The position numbers and the translations under genes were made by a program. DNA of 64,000 bases, taken from Acidovorax sp. FHTAMBA (GTDB lineage Bacteria; Pseudomonadota; Gammaproteobacteria; Burkholderiales; Burkholderiaceae_C). Of the stretch, positions 49,031 through 58,400 are shown piece by piece. Under the pieces are notes generated by a model. That model worked only from the letters and a program-made list of their open reading frames with translations, searched no databases and was not told where the DNA came from. Numbering within the stretch: position 1 is the stretch's first letter; each line of letters starts with the position of its first letter. The DNA lies in assembly GCF_038958875.1 (NCBI RefSeq), contig NZ_CP152407.1:3107501-3171500 (forward strand). The letters are read 5' to 3'.

Positions 49031-51979
49031 ATGTCCTTGATCACCCTAATCCTTCTGCCCTTCGTCGGCAGCCTGCTGGCGGCGGTGTTGCCCGCCAATG
49101 CGCGCAATACCGAGTCCACGCTGGCGGGGCTGATTGCCTTGTTCTGCGCAGTGCAGACGGCGCTGTATTTCCCGGACATCGCCGATGGTGGCGTGCTGCG
49201 ACAGGACCTGGCGTGGCTGCCCGCACTGGGGCTGAACCTGGTCCTGCGCATGGATGGCTTTGCATGGATGTTCTGCATGCTGGTGCTGGGCGTGGGCAGC
49301 CTGGTGGTGCTGTATGCGCGCTACTACATGTCGCCTGCAGACCCGGTGCCGCGCTTCTTCGCGTTCTTCCTGGCGTTCATGGGGGCCATGGTGGGGGTCG
49401 TGCTGTCGGGCAACATCATCCAGATCGCGTTTTTCTGGGAGCTGACCAGCCTGTTTTCGTTTCTGCTGATCGGCTACTGGCACCACCGGAAGGACGCGCG
49501 CCGCGGCGCACGCATGGCCTTGACTGTGACGGGCACGGGCGGCCTGTGCATGTTTGCGGGCATGCTGGTGCTGGGCCATATCGTCGGCAGCTATGACCTG
49601 GACCACGTGCTCGTGGCCGGCCAGCTCATCAAGGACCATCCGCTGTACCTGACCGCGCTGGTGTTGATTCTTCTGGGCGCCCTCACCAAAAGCGCGCAGT
49701 TCCCGTTCCATTTCTGGCTGCCCCACGCCATGGCCGCGCCCACGCCGGTATCGGCGTACCTGCACTCGGCCACCATGGTCAAGGCGGGTGTTTTTTTGCT
49801 GGCGCGGCTGTGGCCCGCCCTTGCAGGCACAGAGGAATGGTTCTGGCTGGTAGGCGGCGCGGGTCTGGCCACGCTGCTGGTGGGCGGTTATGCGGCCATG
49901 TTCCAGAACGACCTCAAGGGGTTGCTCGCGTATTCCACCATCTCGCACCTGGGGCTCATCACGCTGCTGCTGGGTCTGAACAGCCCGCTGGCCGCCGTGG
50001 CGGCCGTGTTCCACATCATGAACCACGCGACCTTCAAGGCGTCGCTGTTCATGGCCGTAGGCATTGTGGACCACGAAAGTGGCACCCGCGACATCCGCCG
50101 CCTGTCGGGGCTACGCAAGATGATGCCCATTACCGCCACGCTCTCCATCGTGGCGAGCGCGGCCATGGCGGGTGTGCCGCTGCTCAACGGTTTCCTGTCG
50201 AAGGAAATGTTCTTTGCCGAGACGGTGTATGTCAACACCACCCCCCTGCTCGAGTGGCTGCTGCCCGTGGCCGCCACGGTGGCCGGCATGTTCAGCGTGG
50301 CGTACTCGCTGCGCTTCACGGTAGATGTTTTCTGGGGCCCGCCTGCCACCGACCTGCCCCTGCAGCCCCACGAGCCCCCGCACTGGATGCGCGTGCCGGT
50401 CGAATTGCTGGTGCTGGCCTGTCTGGTGGTGGGTGTGCTGCCCGCCTGGTCTGTGGGCGCCTATCTCGCTGCTGCGGCGCAGCCTGTGGTGGGCGGCGAA
50501 CTGCCCACCTACAGCCTGGCCGTGTGGCATGGCTTCAATACACCGTTCGTGATGAGCCTGGTGGCGCTGGGCGGGGGCATCGCGCTGTATGCGGTGTTGC
50601 GCTGGCAACGTGCGAAGGGGGCCCTGGACGCGCCACCCGTCATGCATCGCCTCAGCGGTCAGCGGCTGTTCGAGGGCCTGCTCACCATCGTCACCCAGGG
50701 CGGCCGGCACGGGCGCAGGCTGCTGGGCACAGGCCGCCTGCAGTGGCAGATGCTGTGGCTGGTCACCGCGGCGCTGGTGGCCGGTGTGCTGCCGCTGTGG
50801 GCGCGTGGCCTGCCCATCGGAGACCGCACGCCGCTGGCGCTGTCGCCCGCCTTTGCACTGATCTGGCTGCTGGGCGCGCTGTGCGCGATAGGCGCAGCCT
50901 GGCAAGCCAAATACCACCGCCTTGCGGCGCTCGCGCTGCTCGGAGGGGCGGGCCTGTGTGTGTGCCTGACCTTCCTGTGGTTTTCTGCACCCGACCTGGC
51001 GCTCACGCAGATCGTGGTGGAAGTGGTCACCACCATCCTCATCCTGCTGGGCTTGCGCTGGCTGCCCCGCCGGGACGAGGCCCTGCGCAAACCCACGCTG
51101 GCCGAGGAGCGCCGCACCCAGCTGCGCCGCTACCGCGACATGGCGCTGGCCCTGATCACGGGTGCCGGCATGGCCTTGTTGTCCTTTGCCATGATGAGCC
51201 GCCCGTTCCCGGACAGCACGTCCACCTTCTTCCTGGAGAACGCACTCACCGGCGGCGGCGGCACCAACGTGGTCAATGTGATGCTGGTGGACTTCCGCGG
51301 TTTCGACACCTTTGGCGAGATCGTGGTGCTGGGCATTGTGGCGCTGACGGTGTATGCGCTGCTGCGGCGCTTTCGCCCGGCGCGGGAGGTCATGGATCTG
51401 CCGCCCCAGCAGCGCGCACTGCCCGCCGACGTGGACACCGACCTGGCCAACCCGCGCCAGACGGCCGACACTGCCGTGGGCTACCTCATGGTACCGGCCG
51501 TGCTGGTGCGCCTGATGCTGCCCTTTGCAACCCTGGTGGCGGTGTACCTGTTTTTGCGCGGGCACAACGAGCCTGGCGGCGGCTTTGTGGCGGGGCTGGT
51601 GTTCTCTGTGGCTTTGCTGCTGCAGTACATCGTGTCGGGCACCTCATGGGTGGAGGCCCACCTTCCGCTCTACCCGCGCCGCTGGATCGGCATCGGGCTG
51701 CTGGCCGCCTTGTGCACTGGCTTGGGTGCAATCGCCTGGGGCTACCCGTTTTTGACCAGCCACACGGCGCACTTTGTCCTGCCGGTAGTGGGCGAGCTTC
51801 ATATTGCCAGCGCCCTGTTCTTCGACATCGGCGTGTTCACGCTGGTCGTGGGCTCGACCATGCTGATCCTCACAGGCATTGCCCACCAGTCGGTGCGCAG
51901 CCACCGCTATAACAATGCGCGCGCGGCTGAAGAGGCGCAAGCCGCTGCCGCCACACAGGGAGAAGGCCCATGGAACTGA
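49031..51979 (+). CDS. mrpA: Mrp-type Na+/H+ antiporter subunit A (fused A-B)
   Basis: The largest subunit of the multi-subunit cation/proton antiporter. The 982-residue membrane protein has an NADH-dehydrogenase-like antiporter part (about 1-520, with the H+-path segment FPFHFWLPHAMAAPTPVSAY and LHSATMVKAG) and then MrpA C-terminal and MrpB-like parts (FDTFGEIVVLGIVALTVYAL and GHNEPGGGFVAGLVFSVALL). The fusion explains why no separate mrpB is present: the operon is A(B)-C-D-E-F-G. It ends in a ten-base overlap with mrpC. Confidence 0.92.
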   Translation: MSLITLILLPFVGSLLAAVLPANARNTESTLAGLIALFCAVQTALYFPDIADGGVLRQDLAWLPALGLNLVLRMDGFAWMFCMLVLGVGSLVVLYARYYMSPADPVPRFFAFFLAFMGAMVGVVLSGNIIQIAFFWELTSLFSFLLIGYWHHRKDARRGARMALTVTGTGGLCMFAGMLVLGHIVGSYDLDHVLVAGQLIKDHPLYLTALVLILLGALTKSAQFPFHFWLPHAMAAPTPVSAYLHSATMVKAGVFLLARLWPALAGTEEWFWLVGGAGLATLLVGGYAAMFQNDLKGLLAYSTISHLGLITLLLGLNSPLAAVAAVFHIMNHATFKASLFMAVGIVDHESGTRDIRRLSGLRKMMPITATLSIVASAAMAGVPLLNGFLSKEMFFAETVYVNTTPLLEWLLPVAATVAGMFSVAYSLRFTVDVFWGPPATDLPLQPHEPPHWMRVPVELLVLACLVVGVLPAWSVGAYLAAAAQPVVGGELPTYSLAVWHGFNTPFVMSLVALGGGIALYAVLRWQRAKGALDAPPVMHRLSGQRLFEGLLTIVTQGGRHGRRLLGTGRLQWQMLWLVTAALVAGVLPLWARGLPIGDRTPLALSPAFALIWLLGALCAIGAAWQAKYHRLAALALLGGAGLCVCLTFLWFSAPDLALTQIVVEVVTTILILLGLRWLPRRDEALRKPTLAEERRTQLRRYRDMALALITGAGMALLSFAMMSRPFPDSTSTFFLENALTGGGGTNVVNVMLVDFRGFDTFGEIVVLGIVALTVYALLRRFRPAREVMDLPPQQRALPADVDTDLANPRQTADTAVGYLMVPAVLVRLMLPFATLVAVYLFLRGHNEPGGGFVAGLVFSVALLLQYIVSGTSWVEAHLPLYPRRWIGIGLLAALCTGLGAIAWGYPFLTSHTAHFVLPVVGELHIASALFFDIGVFTLVVGSTMLILTGIAHQSVRSHRYNNARAAEEAQAAAATQGEGPWN

Positions 51980-52335
51980 TCCTGGCCCTGGCCATCGGCG
52001 TGCTCACGGGTTCGGGCGTGTGGCTGCTGCTGCGCCCGCGCACCTACCAGATCATCATGGGGCTCTCGCTGCTGTCGTATGCCGTCAACCTCTTCATCTT
52101 CAGCATGGGCCGGCTGGGTCTGGCGATTGACAAGGAGCCGGTGCTGCGCGCTGGCATTCCGCAGGATCTGACCCACTACGCCGACCCCATGCCCCAGGCG
52201 CTCACGCTCACGGCCATCGTGATCGGCTTTGCGATGACCGCACTGTTTCTGGTGGTGCTGCTGGCATCCCGGGGCATGGCGGGGAATGACCACGTGGATG
52301 GAACCCGCGCCAAGGATGCGCAGGAGATGCCATGA
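51970..52335 (+). CDS. mrpC: Mrp-type antiporter subunit C
   Basis: A 121-residue membrane subunit related to NuoK, with three helices. Typical segments are GSGVWLLLRPRTYQIIMGLS and LSYAVNLFIFSMG, then DPMPQALTLTAIVIGFAMTA. The ATG at 51970 overlaps mrpA by ten bases. A GC-rich dispersed repeat fills the 162-bp gap to mrpD, unusual in an operon whose other joints all overlap. Confidence 0.92.
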   Translation: MELILALAIGVLTGSGVWLLLRPRTYQIIMGLSLLSYAVNLFIFSMGRLGLAIDKEPVLRAGIPQDLTHYADPMPQALTLTAIVIGFAMTALFLVVLLASRGMAGNDHVDGTRAKDAQEMP

Positions 52336-52344
52336 TGGAAGCAG

Positions 52345-52470
52345 TCATCCCCCTGAGCGGCTTCGCCGCTCCCCCCTTCTCTCGCCCCGCTACGCGGTGC
52401 GGGAAGGGGGACACAGCCTTCGCTGCGGGGCGGCCCTTGCCCGGCTGCCCTCGCCCGGAGCGCGCCGGTT
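52345..52470. repeat. Dispersed GC-rich intergenic repeat, copy 3 (inside the mrp operon)
   Basis: Contains cccctgagcggcttcgccgc, a ccttctctcgcc run and ggaagggggacacagc, then gcggggcggcccttgcccgg. It shares these parts with 24888-24976 (reverse complement) and 42219-42300. It separates mrpC from mrpD. Confidence 0.6.
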
Positions 52471-52497
52471 TTATGCGCAGCGTCCGGAACAAATGAC

Positions 52498-54219
52498 ATG
52501 ACATCTACTGGATTTCTGCTGGAGCGGCTCATGCCGCACCTGATCCTTGCACCCATCGTGTTGCCCATGCTCACGGCGGGGCTCATGCTGCTGCTGCGCG
52601 AAGACCGCCAGCGCACCAAGGTGACGCTCAACATCGTCTCCACCTTCCTCGGCCTGGTGGTGGCCGTGCTGCTGCTGGTGCAGGCCAAAGACCCCGCCAT
52701 GCCGGGCAGCCTGGGGGTGTACCTGTCGGGCAACTGGCCGGCTCCGTTCGGCATCGTGCTGGCGGTGGACCGTCTCTCGGCCATGATGCTCGTGCTGGCC
52801 AGCACCGTGGCATTGGCCACCGTGCTGTACTCGGCGGCGCGCTGGCACCGGGCGGGGGTGCACTTTCATCCACTGTTCCAGTTCCAGCTCATGGGCCTGG
52901 CGGGGGCGTTCCTCACGGCCGACCTGTTCAACCTGTTCGTGTTCTTCGAGATCATGCTCGCTGCGTCCTATGGGTTGCTGCTGCACGGATCAGGCCGCCC
53001 GCGCGTGTCGGCGGGGCTGCACTACATCGCCATCAACCTGGCCGCGTCGTCGCTGTTCCTGATCGGCGTGTCCATGTTGTACGGCATCACGGGCACGCTG
53101 AACATGGCAGACCTGGCGCAGAACGTGGCGGCCATTGCGCCTGCAGACCGCGGTTTGCTGCACGCGGCCGCGGCCATTCTGGCGGTGGCGTTTCTCATCA
53201 AGGCGGCGGTGTGGCCACTGAACTTCTGGCTGGTTCCGGCCTACAGTGCCGCCACCGCGCCGGTGGGGGCGCTCTTTGCGCTGATGACCAAGGTGGGTGT
53301 GTACAGCGTGCTGCGGCTGTGGTCGCTGCTTTTCGGACCCGAAGCCGGAGAGTCGGCCCAGTTCGGCAGCCAGTGGCTGATCGGTGGCGGCATGCTCACG
53401 ATGGCGTTTGGTGCCATCGGCATGCTCGGCTCGCAGCGGCTGGGGCACCTGGCCGGCTTCAGCGCCATCCTTTCGTCGGGCACGCTGCTGGCAGCTGTGG
53501 GCTTCGGGCAAAACCTGCTGACCGCCGGGCTTCTTTATTACCTGCTCAGCTCCACGCTGGCCGTGAGCGCGCTGTTCCTGCTGGCCGACCTCATCGACCG
53601 CTGGCGCAACGACGGATCCAACCTCGCCCCCTACGAGCAGACCGACGACGCGCCCTTCCTTTCTGCCGACCTCGTGCCCACCGAAGGCATCAACCTGGAC
53701 GACAAGGAAGAAGCCCTGATCGGCGAGGTGATCCCTGCAGCTGCCGCATTTCTGGGGCTGGCCTTCATTGCCTGCACGCTGATCATCGCGGGCCTGCCCC
53801 CCCTGCCCGGCTTTGTGGGCAAATTCGCCATGGTCCACGCGCTGTTCAACCCGCTGGGCCTGGGGTCCTCCTACGGCTTTGAGCTCGGGCCTGCGGGGTG
53901 GATGCTGGTGGCGCTGCTGGTGAGCTCCGGCCTGCTGGCGCTGCTGGCCCTGACCCGCGCCGGCATACGGCACTTCTGGGCCGCGCACGACCGGTCTGCG
54001 CCCCAGTTGCTCGTGCTCGAAGGCCTGCCGGTCGCGCTGCTGCTGGTGGCAAGCGCAGCCCTGGTGTGGCAGGCCGGCCCCGTGATGCGCTATACCCAGG
54101 CCACGGCCGATGCGCTGCACGCCCCTGCCACTTATGTGCGCGGTGTGATGACCGCGGCCCCCAAGCCCAGCGCCGTTCCTGTAGCTGTACCACCCCTTGA
54201 AGGAGCCACGCCCCGATGA
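52498..54219 (+). CDS. mrpD: Mrp-type antiporter subunit D
   Basis: Up to 573 residues, an antiporter-like subunit related to NuoM/NuoN with about 14 helices. Key segments include FFEIMLAASYGLLLHGSG, KAAVWPLNFWLVPAYSAATA (proton-path Lys and Pro) and LPPLPGFVGKFAMVHALF. The start is uncertain: the ATG at 52498 gives the longest frame, but the ATG at 52531 (MPHLILAP) has a better ggag ribosome-binding site six bases upstream, and the sequence before it borders the inserted repeat. It overlaps mrpE by four bases. Confidence 0.92.
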   Translation: MTSTGFLLERLMPHLILAPIVLPMLTAGLMLLLREDRQRTKVTLNIVSTFLGLVVAVLLLVQAKDPAMPGSLGVYLSGNWPAPFGIVLAVDRLSAMMLVLASTVALATVLYSAARWHRAGVHFHPLFQFQLMGLAGAFLTADLFNLFVFFEIMLAASYGLLLHGSGRPRVSAGLHYIAINLAASSLFLIGVSMLYGITGTLNMADLAQNVAAIAPADRGLLHAAAAILAVAFLIKAAVWPLNFWLVPAYSAATAPVGALFALMTKVGVYSVLRLWSLLFGPEAGESAQFGSQWLIGGGMLTMAFGAIGMLGSQRLGHLAGFSAILSSGTLLAAVGFGQNLLTAGLLYYLLSSTLAVSALFLLADLIDRWRNDGSNLAPYEQTDDAPFLSADLVPTEGINLDDKEEALIGEVIPAAAAFLGLAFIACTLIIAGLPPLPGFVGKFAMVHALFNPLGLGSSYGFELGPAGWMLVALLVSSGLLALLALTRAGIRHFWAAHDRSAPQLLVLEGLPVALLLVASAALVWQAGPVMRYTQATADALHAPATYVRGVMTAAPKPSAVPVAVPPLEGATPR

Positions 54220-54737
54220 AACCCCGCAACGACCCCCTGCAGCGGCCCCTCAAGCGCGTGATGCCCGCGCCCATGCTGTCGCTTGCATTGCTGGTGCTGT
54301 GGCTGTTGCTCAACCGCAGCCTGAGTGCCGGCCACATCGTGCTCGGCACCCTGCTGGGTCTGGCGATTCCACTGCTTACCGCCGGGCTGCGTCCGCTGCC
54401 GGTGCGCATCCGCAGGCCCGGCACGATACTGCGGCTGGCGCTGACGGTCGTGGCGGACACCACCCGTTCCAACATCGCCGTGGCACGGCTGCTGCTCGCG
54501 CCCGGGCGCAGGCGGCACCCCGCGGGTTTTGTGCACATCCCGCTGGACGTGCGCGACCCCAACGCGCTGGCCGTGCTGGCAATGATCGTCTGCATCACCC
54601 CGGGCACTGCCTGGGCCGAGTTGTCGCTCGATCGCAGCATGCTGCTGCTGCATGTGCTGGAGGTGGACGACCCCCAGGCCATCGCGGCCGACGTCAAGCA
54701 GCGCTACGAACGCCCCTTGATGGAGATTTTTGAATGA
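54216..54737 (+). CDS. mrpE: Mrp-type antiporter subunit E
   Basis: A 173-residue membrane subunit. It begins with a basic stretch, then helices around VLWLLLNRSLSAGHIVLGTL and RLALTVVADTTRSNIAVARL, and the family motif MIVCITPGTAWAELS with HVLEVDDP. The start overlaps mrpD (ATGA) and has an aaggag ribosome-binding site; the end overlaps mrpF by four bases. MrpE stabilises the complex in other bacteria and is not itself a transport channel. Confidence 0.92.
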   Translation: MKPRNDPLQRPLKRVMPAPMLSLALLVLWLLLNRSLSAGHIVLGTLLGLAIPLLTAGLRPLPVRIRRPGTILRLALTVVADTTRSNIAVARLLLAPGRRRHPAGFVHIPLDVRDPNALAVLAMIVCITPGTAWAELSLDRSMLLLHVLEVDDPQAIAADVKQRYERPLMEIFE

Positions 54738-55012
54738 CCCCTGTCCTTGACTGGGCCCTCCCCATGGCCCTGTTCATGCTGGCCCTTGCGATGGGCTGCG
54801 CGCTGATCCGCCTGCTCAAAGGCCCTTCCGCACAAGACCGCGTGCTGGCGCTGGACTGCATGTACCTGAGCGGCATGCTCGTGATGCTGGTGCTGGGCCT
54901 GCTTTATGGCAGCAAAAACTACTTTGAAGCCGCGCTGCTGCTGGCGCTGTTCAGCTTTGTCGGCTCCATGGCCATGGCCAAATTTTTGCTGCGCGGCGAG
55001 GTGATCGAATGA
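54734..55012 (+). CDS. mrpF: Mrp-type antiporter subunit F
   Basis: A 92-residue membrane subunit with three helices. The family signature GPSAQDRVLALDCM follows the first helix, and the last helix has AALLLALFSFVGSMAMAKFL. Both ends overlap neighbours by four bases (mrpE and mrpG), so the three are translationally coupled. Confidence 0.92.
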   Translation: MTPVLDWALPMALFMLALAMGCALIRLLKGPSAQDRVLALDCMYLSGMLVMLVLGLLYGSKNYFEAALLLALFSFVGSMAMAKFLLRGEVIE

Positions 55013-55395
55013 CCGAAACCGTCGCCGCGGCCGCACTGCCCCTGTGGCTGGAAATCATCGTGGCCACGCTGGTGCTGGCCGGCGCAGGCCTGGCGCTGCT
55101 GGGCTCCACCGGCCTGCTGCGCCTGCCCACGTATTTTGAGCGCGTGCACGCGCCCTCCATCATCGCCACGCTGGGCTGCTGGCTGATCATGCATGGCACC
55201 GTGCTGTACTTTTCGGTGGCCGACCACAGCCTGGCGCTGCATGCGCTGCTCATCGCCGTGTTCGTGGCGATCACGGTGCCCATCATGTCGATCTTCTTGA
55301 TGCGCGCGGCGCTGTTCCGCGCCCGGCAGATGGGGCTCGACGTGCCGCCCAGCCTCAGCCAGCCCAAGGCCCCCGCAGAAGGCAAAGACTCCTGA
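55009..55395 (+). CDS. mrpG: Mrp-type antiporter subunit G
   Basis: A 128-residue membrane subunit, last of the operon. Three helices are visible, with the family motif GLLRLPTYFERVHAPSIIAT and LLIAVFVAITVPIMSIFLMRAAL. A short hydrophilic tail (SLSQPKAPAEGKDS) ends at the stop at 55395, one base before a dispersed palindromic repeat that fills the gap to the convergent 5-oxoprolinase gene. Confidence 0.92.
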   Translation: MTETVAAAALPLWLEIIVATLVLAGAGLALLGSTGLLRLPTYFERVHAPSIIATLGCWLIMHGTVLYFSVADHSLALHALLIAVFVAITVPIMSIFLMRAALFRARQMGLDVPPSLSQPKAPAEGKDS

Positions 55396-55442
55396 TTTGA
55401 TAGCTGCTTGCGCTTGATGGACGAGCGCAAGCAGCCATTTTG
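55396..55442 (+). repeat. Dispersed palindromic repeat between mrpG and the oxoprolinase gene
   Basis: Left flank ttgatagctg, perfect arms cttgcgct / agcgcaag (55407-55414 and 55424-55431), right flank cagccattttgag. Both arms differ from the usual ctagcgct/agcgctag by matching changes, so the pairing is kept. It could serve as a convergent-gene terminator. Confidence 0.75.
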
Positions 55443-55446
55443 AGCA

Positions 55447-58400
55447 CTACTCTTGACCTGAAGACCCGAAACCGCCGCCGCCCGGCGTGTGGATTTCAAA
55501 CACGTCGCCCGGCAGCATCTCGGCCTGCCCGATGTGGTCCAGCAGCTCCACCCGGCCATCGCTGCGCACCACCTTGTTGATGCCCACCGCGCCCGGCTGG
55601 CCGCCCGCCATGCCAAAGGCGCCATGGTGGCGGCCGTTCGACAAGATGCTGGCCGTCATCGGCTCCAGAAAGCGCACACGGCGGATGCCGCCATCACCAC
55701 CCTTCCACTGGCCGGCGCCGCCCGAGCCCTTGCGGATCTCGTAGCCCTCCAGCCGCACCGGAAAGCGGAACTCCAGCACCTCGGGGTCCGTCAGGCGCGA
55801 GTTGGTCATGTGGCATTGCACGACGCTGGTGCCGTCAAAACCACCCGCCAGTTGCCCATCGGCATCCCACACACCACCCGCACCACTGCCGCCCGAGATG
55901 GTCTCGTAGTACTGGTAGCGCGTGCTGCCAAAGGTGAAGTTGTTCATGGTGCACTGCCCCGCCGCCATCAGACCCAAGGCGCCATACAGCGCGTTGGTGA
56001 TGCAGGTGGACGTTTCCACATTGCCAGCCACCACCGAGGCCGGCGGGTTGGGGTTGAGCATGCTGCCGGGCGGGATGATGACGTTGAGCGGCTTGAGGCA
56101 CCCCGCGTTCAGCGGAATGTCGTCATCCACCAGGGTGCGGAACACATACAGCACCGCCGCCATGCACACCGCCGTGGGCGCGTTGAAGTTGTTGGTCTGC
56201 TGCGGGCTGGTGCCGGTGAAGTCGATGGTGGCGCTGCGGCTCGCCGCATCCACCTTCACGCTCACACTGATCTGTGCGCCGTTGTCCAGAGGCAGCGTGA
56301 ACGCGCCGTCCTTGAGCCGTGTGATGACGCGGCGCACGGACTCTTCGGCGTTGTCCTGCACGTGGCGCATGTAGGCTTGAACCACCTCGAGACCGAACTC
56401 GCCCACCATGCGGCGCAGCTCCTGCTGACCTTTCTCATTGGCGGCGATCTGCGCGCGCAGGTCGGCCATGTTCTGCTGGGGGTTGCGGCTGGGGTATTCG
56501 CCGCTTTCCAGCAGCGCAATCATCTCTGCCTCGCGCAGCACACCGCGCTCCACAAGCTTCACGTTGTTGATCTGCACGCCCTCTTCCTCGATGCGCGTGG
56601 AGAACGGCGGCATCGACCCCGGCGTGGTGCCGCCTACATCGGCGTGGTGGCCGCGGCTGCCCACATAGAACGTGGGCGTGGCCTCATCGGCGATGTAGAC
56701 CGGCGTGATGACCGTGATGTCCGGCAAATGCGTGCCGCCGTGGTACGGGTCGTTGAGCACGAACACGTCGCCGGGCTGCATCTTGCCCGCGTTCTCGCGG
56801 ATCACGGTCTTGATGCTTTCGCCCATGGAACCCAGATGCACGGGCATGTGCGGCGCGTTGGCGATCAGGTTGCCTGCGGTATCAAACAGCGCGCAGCTGA
56901 AGTCCAGCCGCTCCTTGATGTTGACCGAGTAGGCCGTGTTCTGCAGCTGCAGCCCCATCTGCTCGGCGATGTTCATGAACAGGTTGTTGAACACCTCCAG
57001 CAGCACCGGGTCCACCGTGGTTCCCACAGCATGCTGCACGGCACGCGCCACGCGGCGGTTGAGCAGCAGGTGGTCCAGCTCGGTCAGCTCGGCCTCCCAG
57101 CCGGGCTCGACGATGGTGGTGGCGTTCTTCTCGGCAACGATGGCGGGGCCAGGGATCACGTCACCCGGGCGCAGGTCCTCGCGTACCACCAGCGCAGCGT
57201 CGTGCCAGGCGGCCACGCCGTCCACGCCGCCGGTGTACATGCGCACGGTGCTGCGGCGCGGCACCTCGCGCGCGGGCTGCAGCGCGTGGCGTGGCTCCAC
57301 GGGCGCGTCGCCGGGCACCACCGCCTCGACGGACACGGCCTCCACCACCAGGCCCTTGCCCTGCATGAGGAAGGCAAAACGCTGGCGGTAGGCGTTCTCG
57401 AACGCAGCGCTAATCTCGGCCATCGAACCAAACGGCACGATGAGCGCGGAGTCGCTGCCTTCGTAGCGCACGTGCACGCGGCGGTGCACCACCGCAGTGC
57501 CCGCGCCCGACTGCTGGCGCTCCAGCTCGGTGCGTGCGGTGGTGGCGAGTTGGTCCAGCGTGGCTTCGATGCCTGCCAGCGCTTCTGGCGCGAGCCTGGT
57601 TTCCACCGCCTGTTCGCGGATCACGTTCTGGTCGGCCAGACCCATGCCATACGCGCTGAGCACGCCTGCCAGCGGGTGCACAAACACGCGCGTCATGCCC
57701 AATGCATCGGCCACCAGACACGCATGCTGGCCGCCTGCGCCGCCAAAACACTGCAGCGTGTAGCGTGTCACGTCATAGCCGCGCGCCACGCTGATCTTCT
57801 TGATGGCGTTGGCCATCTGCTGCACCGCGATCTGAATGAAGCCGTGGGCCACATCCTCGGCCTTGCGTCCGGTCTGTGTGGCGAGGCCTTCAAACTTCTG
57901 CGCCACCGCGTCGCCATCCAGCGCCTCGTTGGCCGCGTGGCCAAACACCTTGGGGAAGTGTGCAGGCTGGATCTTGCCCACCATCACGTTCGCATCCGTC
58001 ACGGCCAGCGGGCCGCCACGGCGGTAGCTGGCGGGGCCAGGGTTGGCGCCTGCGCTTTCGGGACCCACGCGGAAGCGTGCGCCGTCAAAACCGAGGATGG
58101 AGCCGCCACCGGCCGCGACGGTGTGGATGCTCATCATCGGGGCGCGCATGCGCACGCCCGCCACCTGGGTTTCAAACTCGCGCTCAAACTCGCCCGCGTA
58201 GTGGCTCACGTCGGTGCTGGTGCCGCCCATGTCAAAGCCGATGACCTTGTCGTGGCCCGCAAGGCCTGCCGGGTCACTGCGAAAGGCCAGCTCCGCTGTC
58301 CGTGCCATGCCGACAATGCCGCCTGCGGGTCCGCTCAGAATCGCGTCCTTGCCCTGGAACACCTGCGCATCGGTGAGCCCGCCCGACGACTGCATGAAAA

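Noticed and set aside
49810..51912. A 700-codon open frame overlapping mrpA
   Set aside because: A shifted frame of mrpA with Arg/Ala/Gly/Pro-rich translation and no family.
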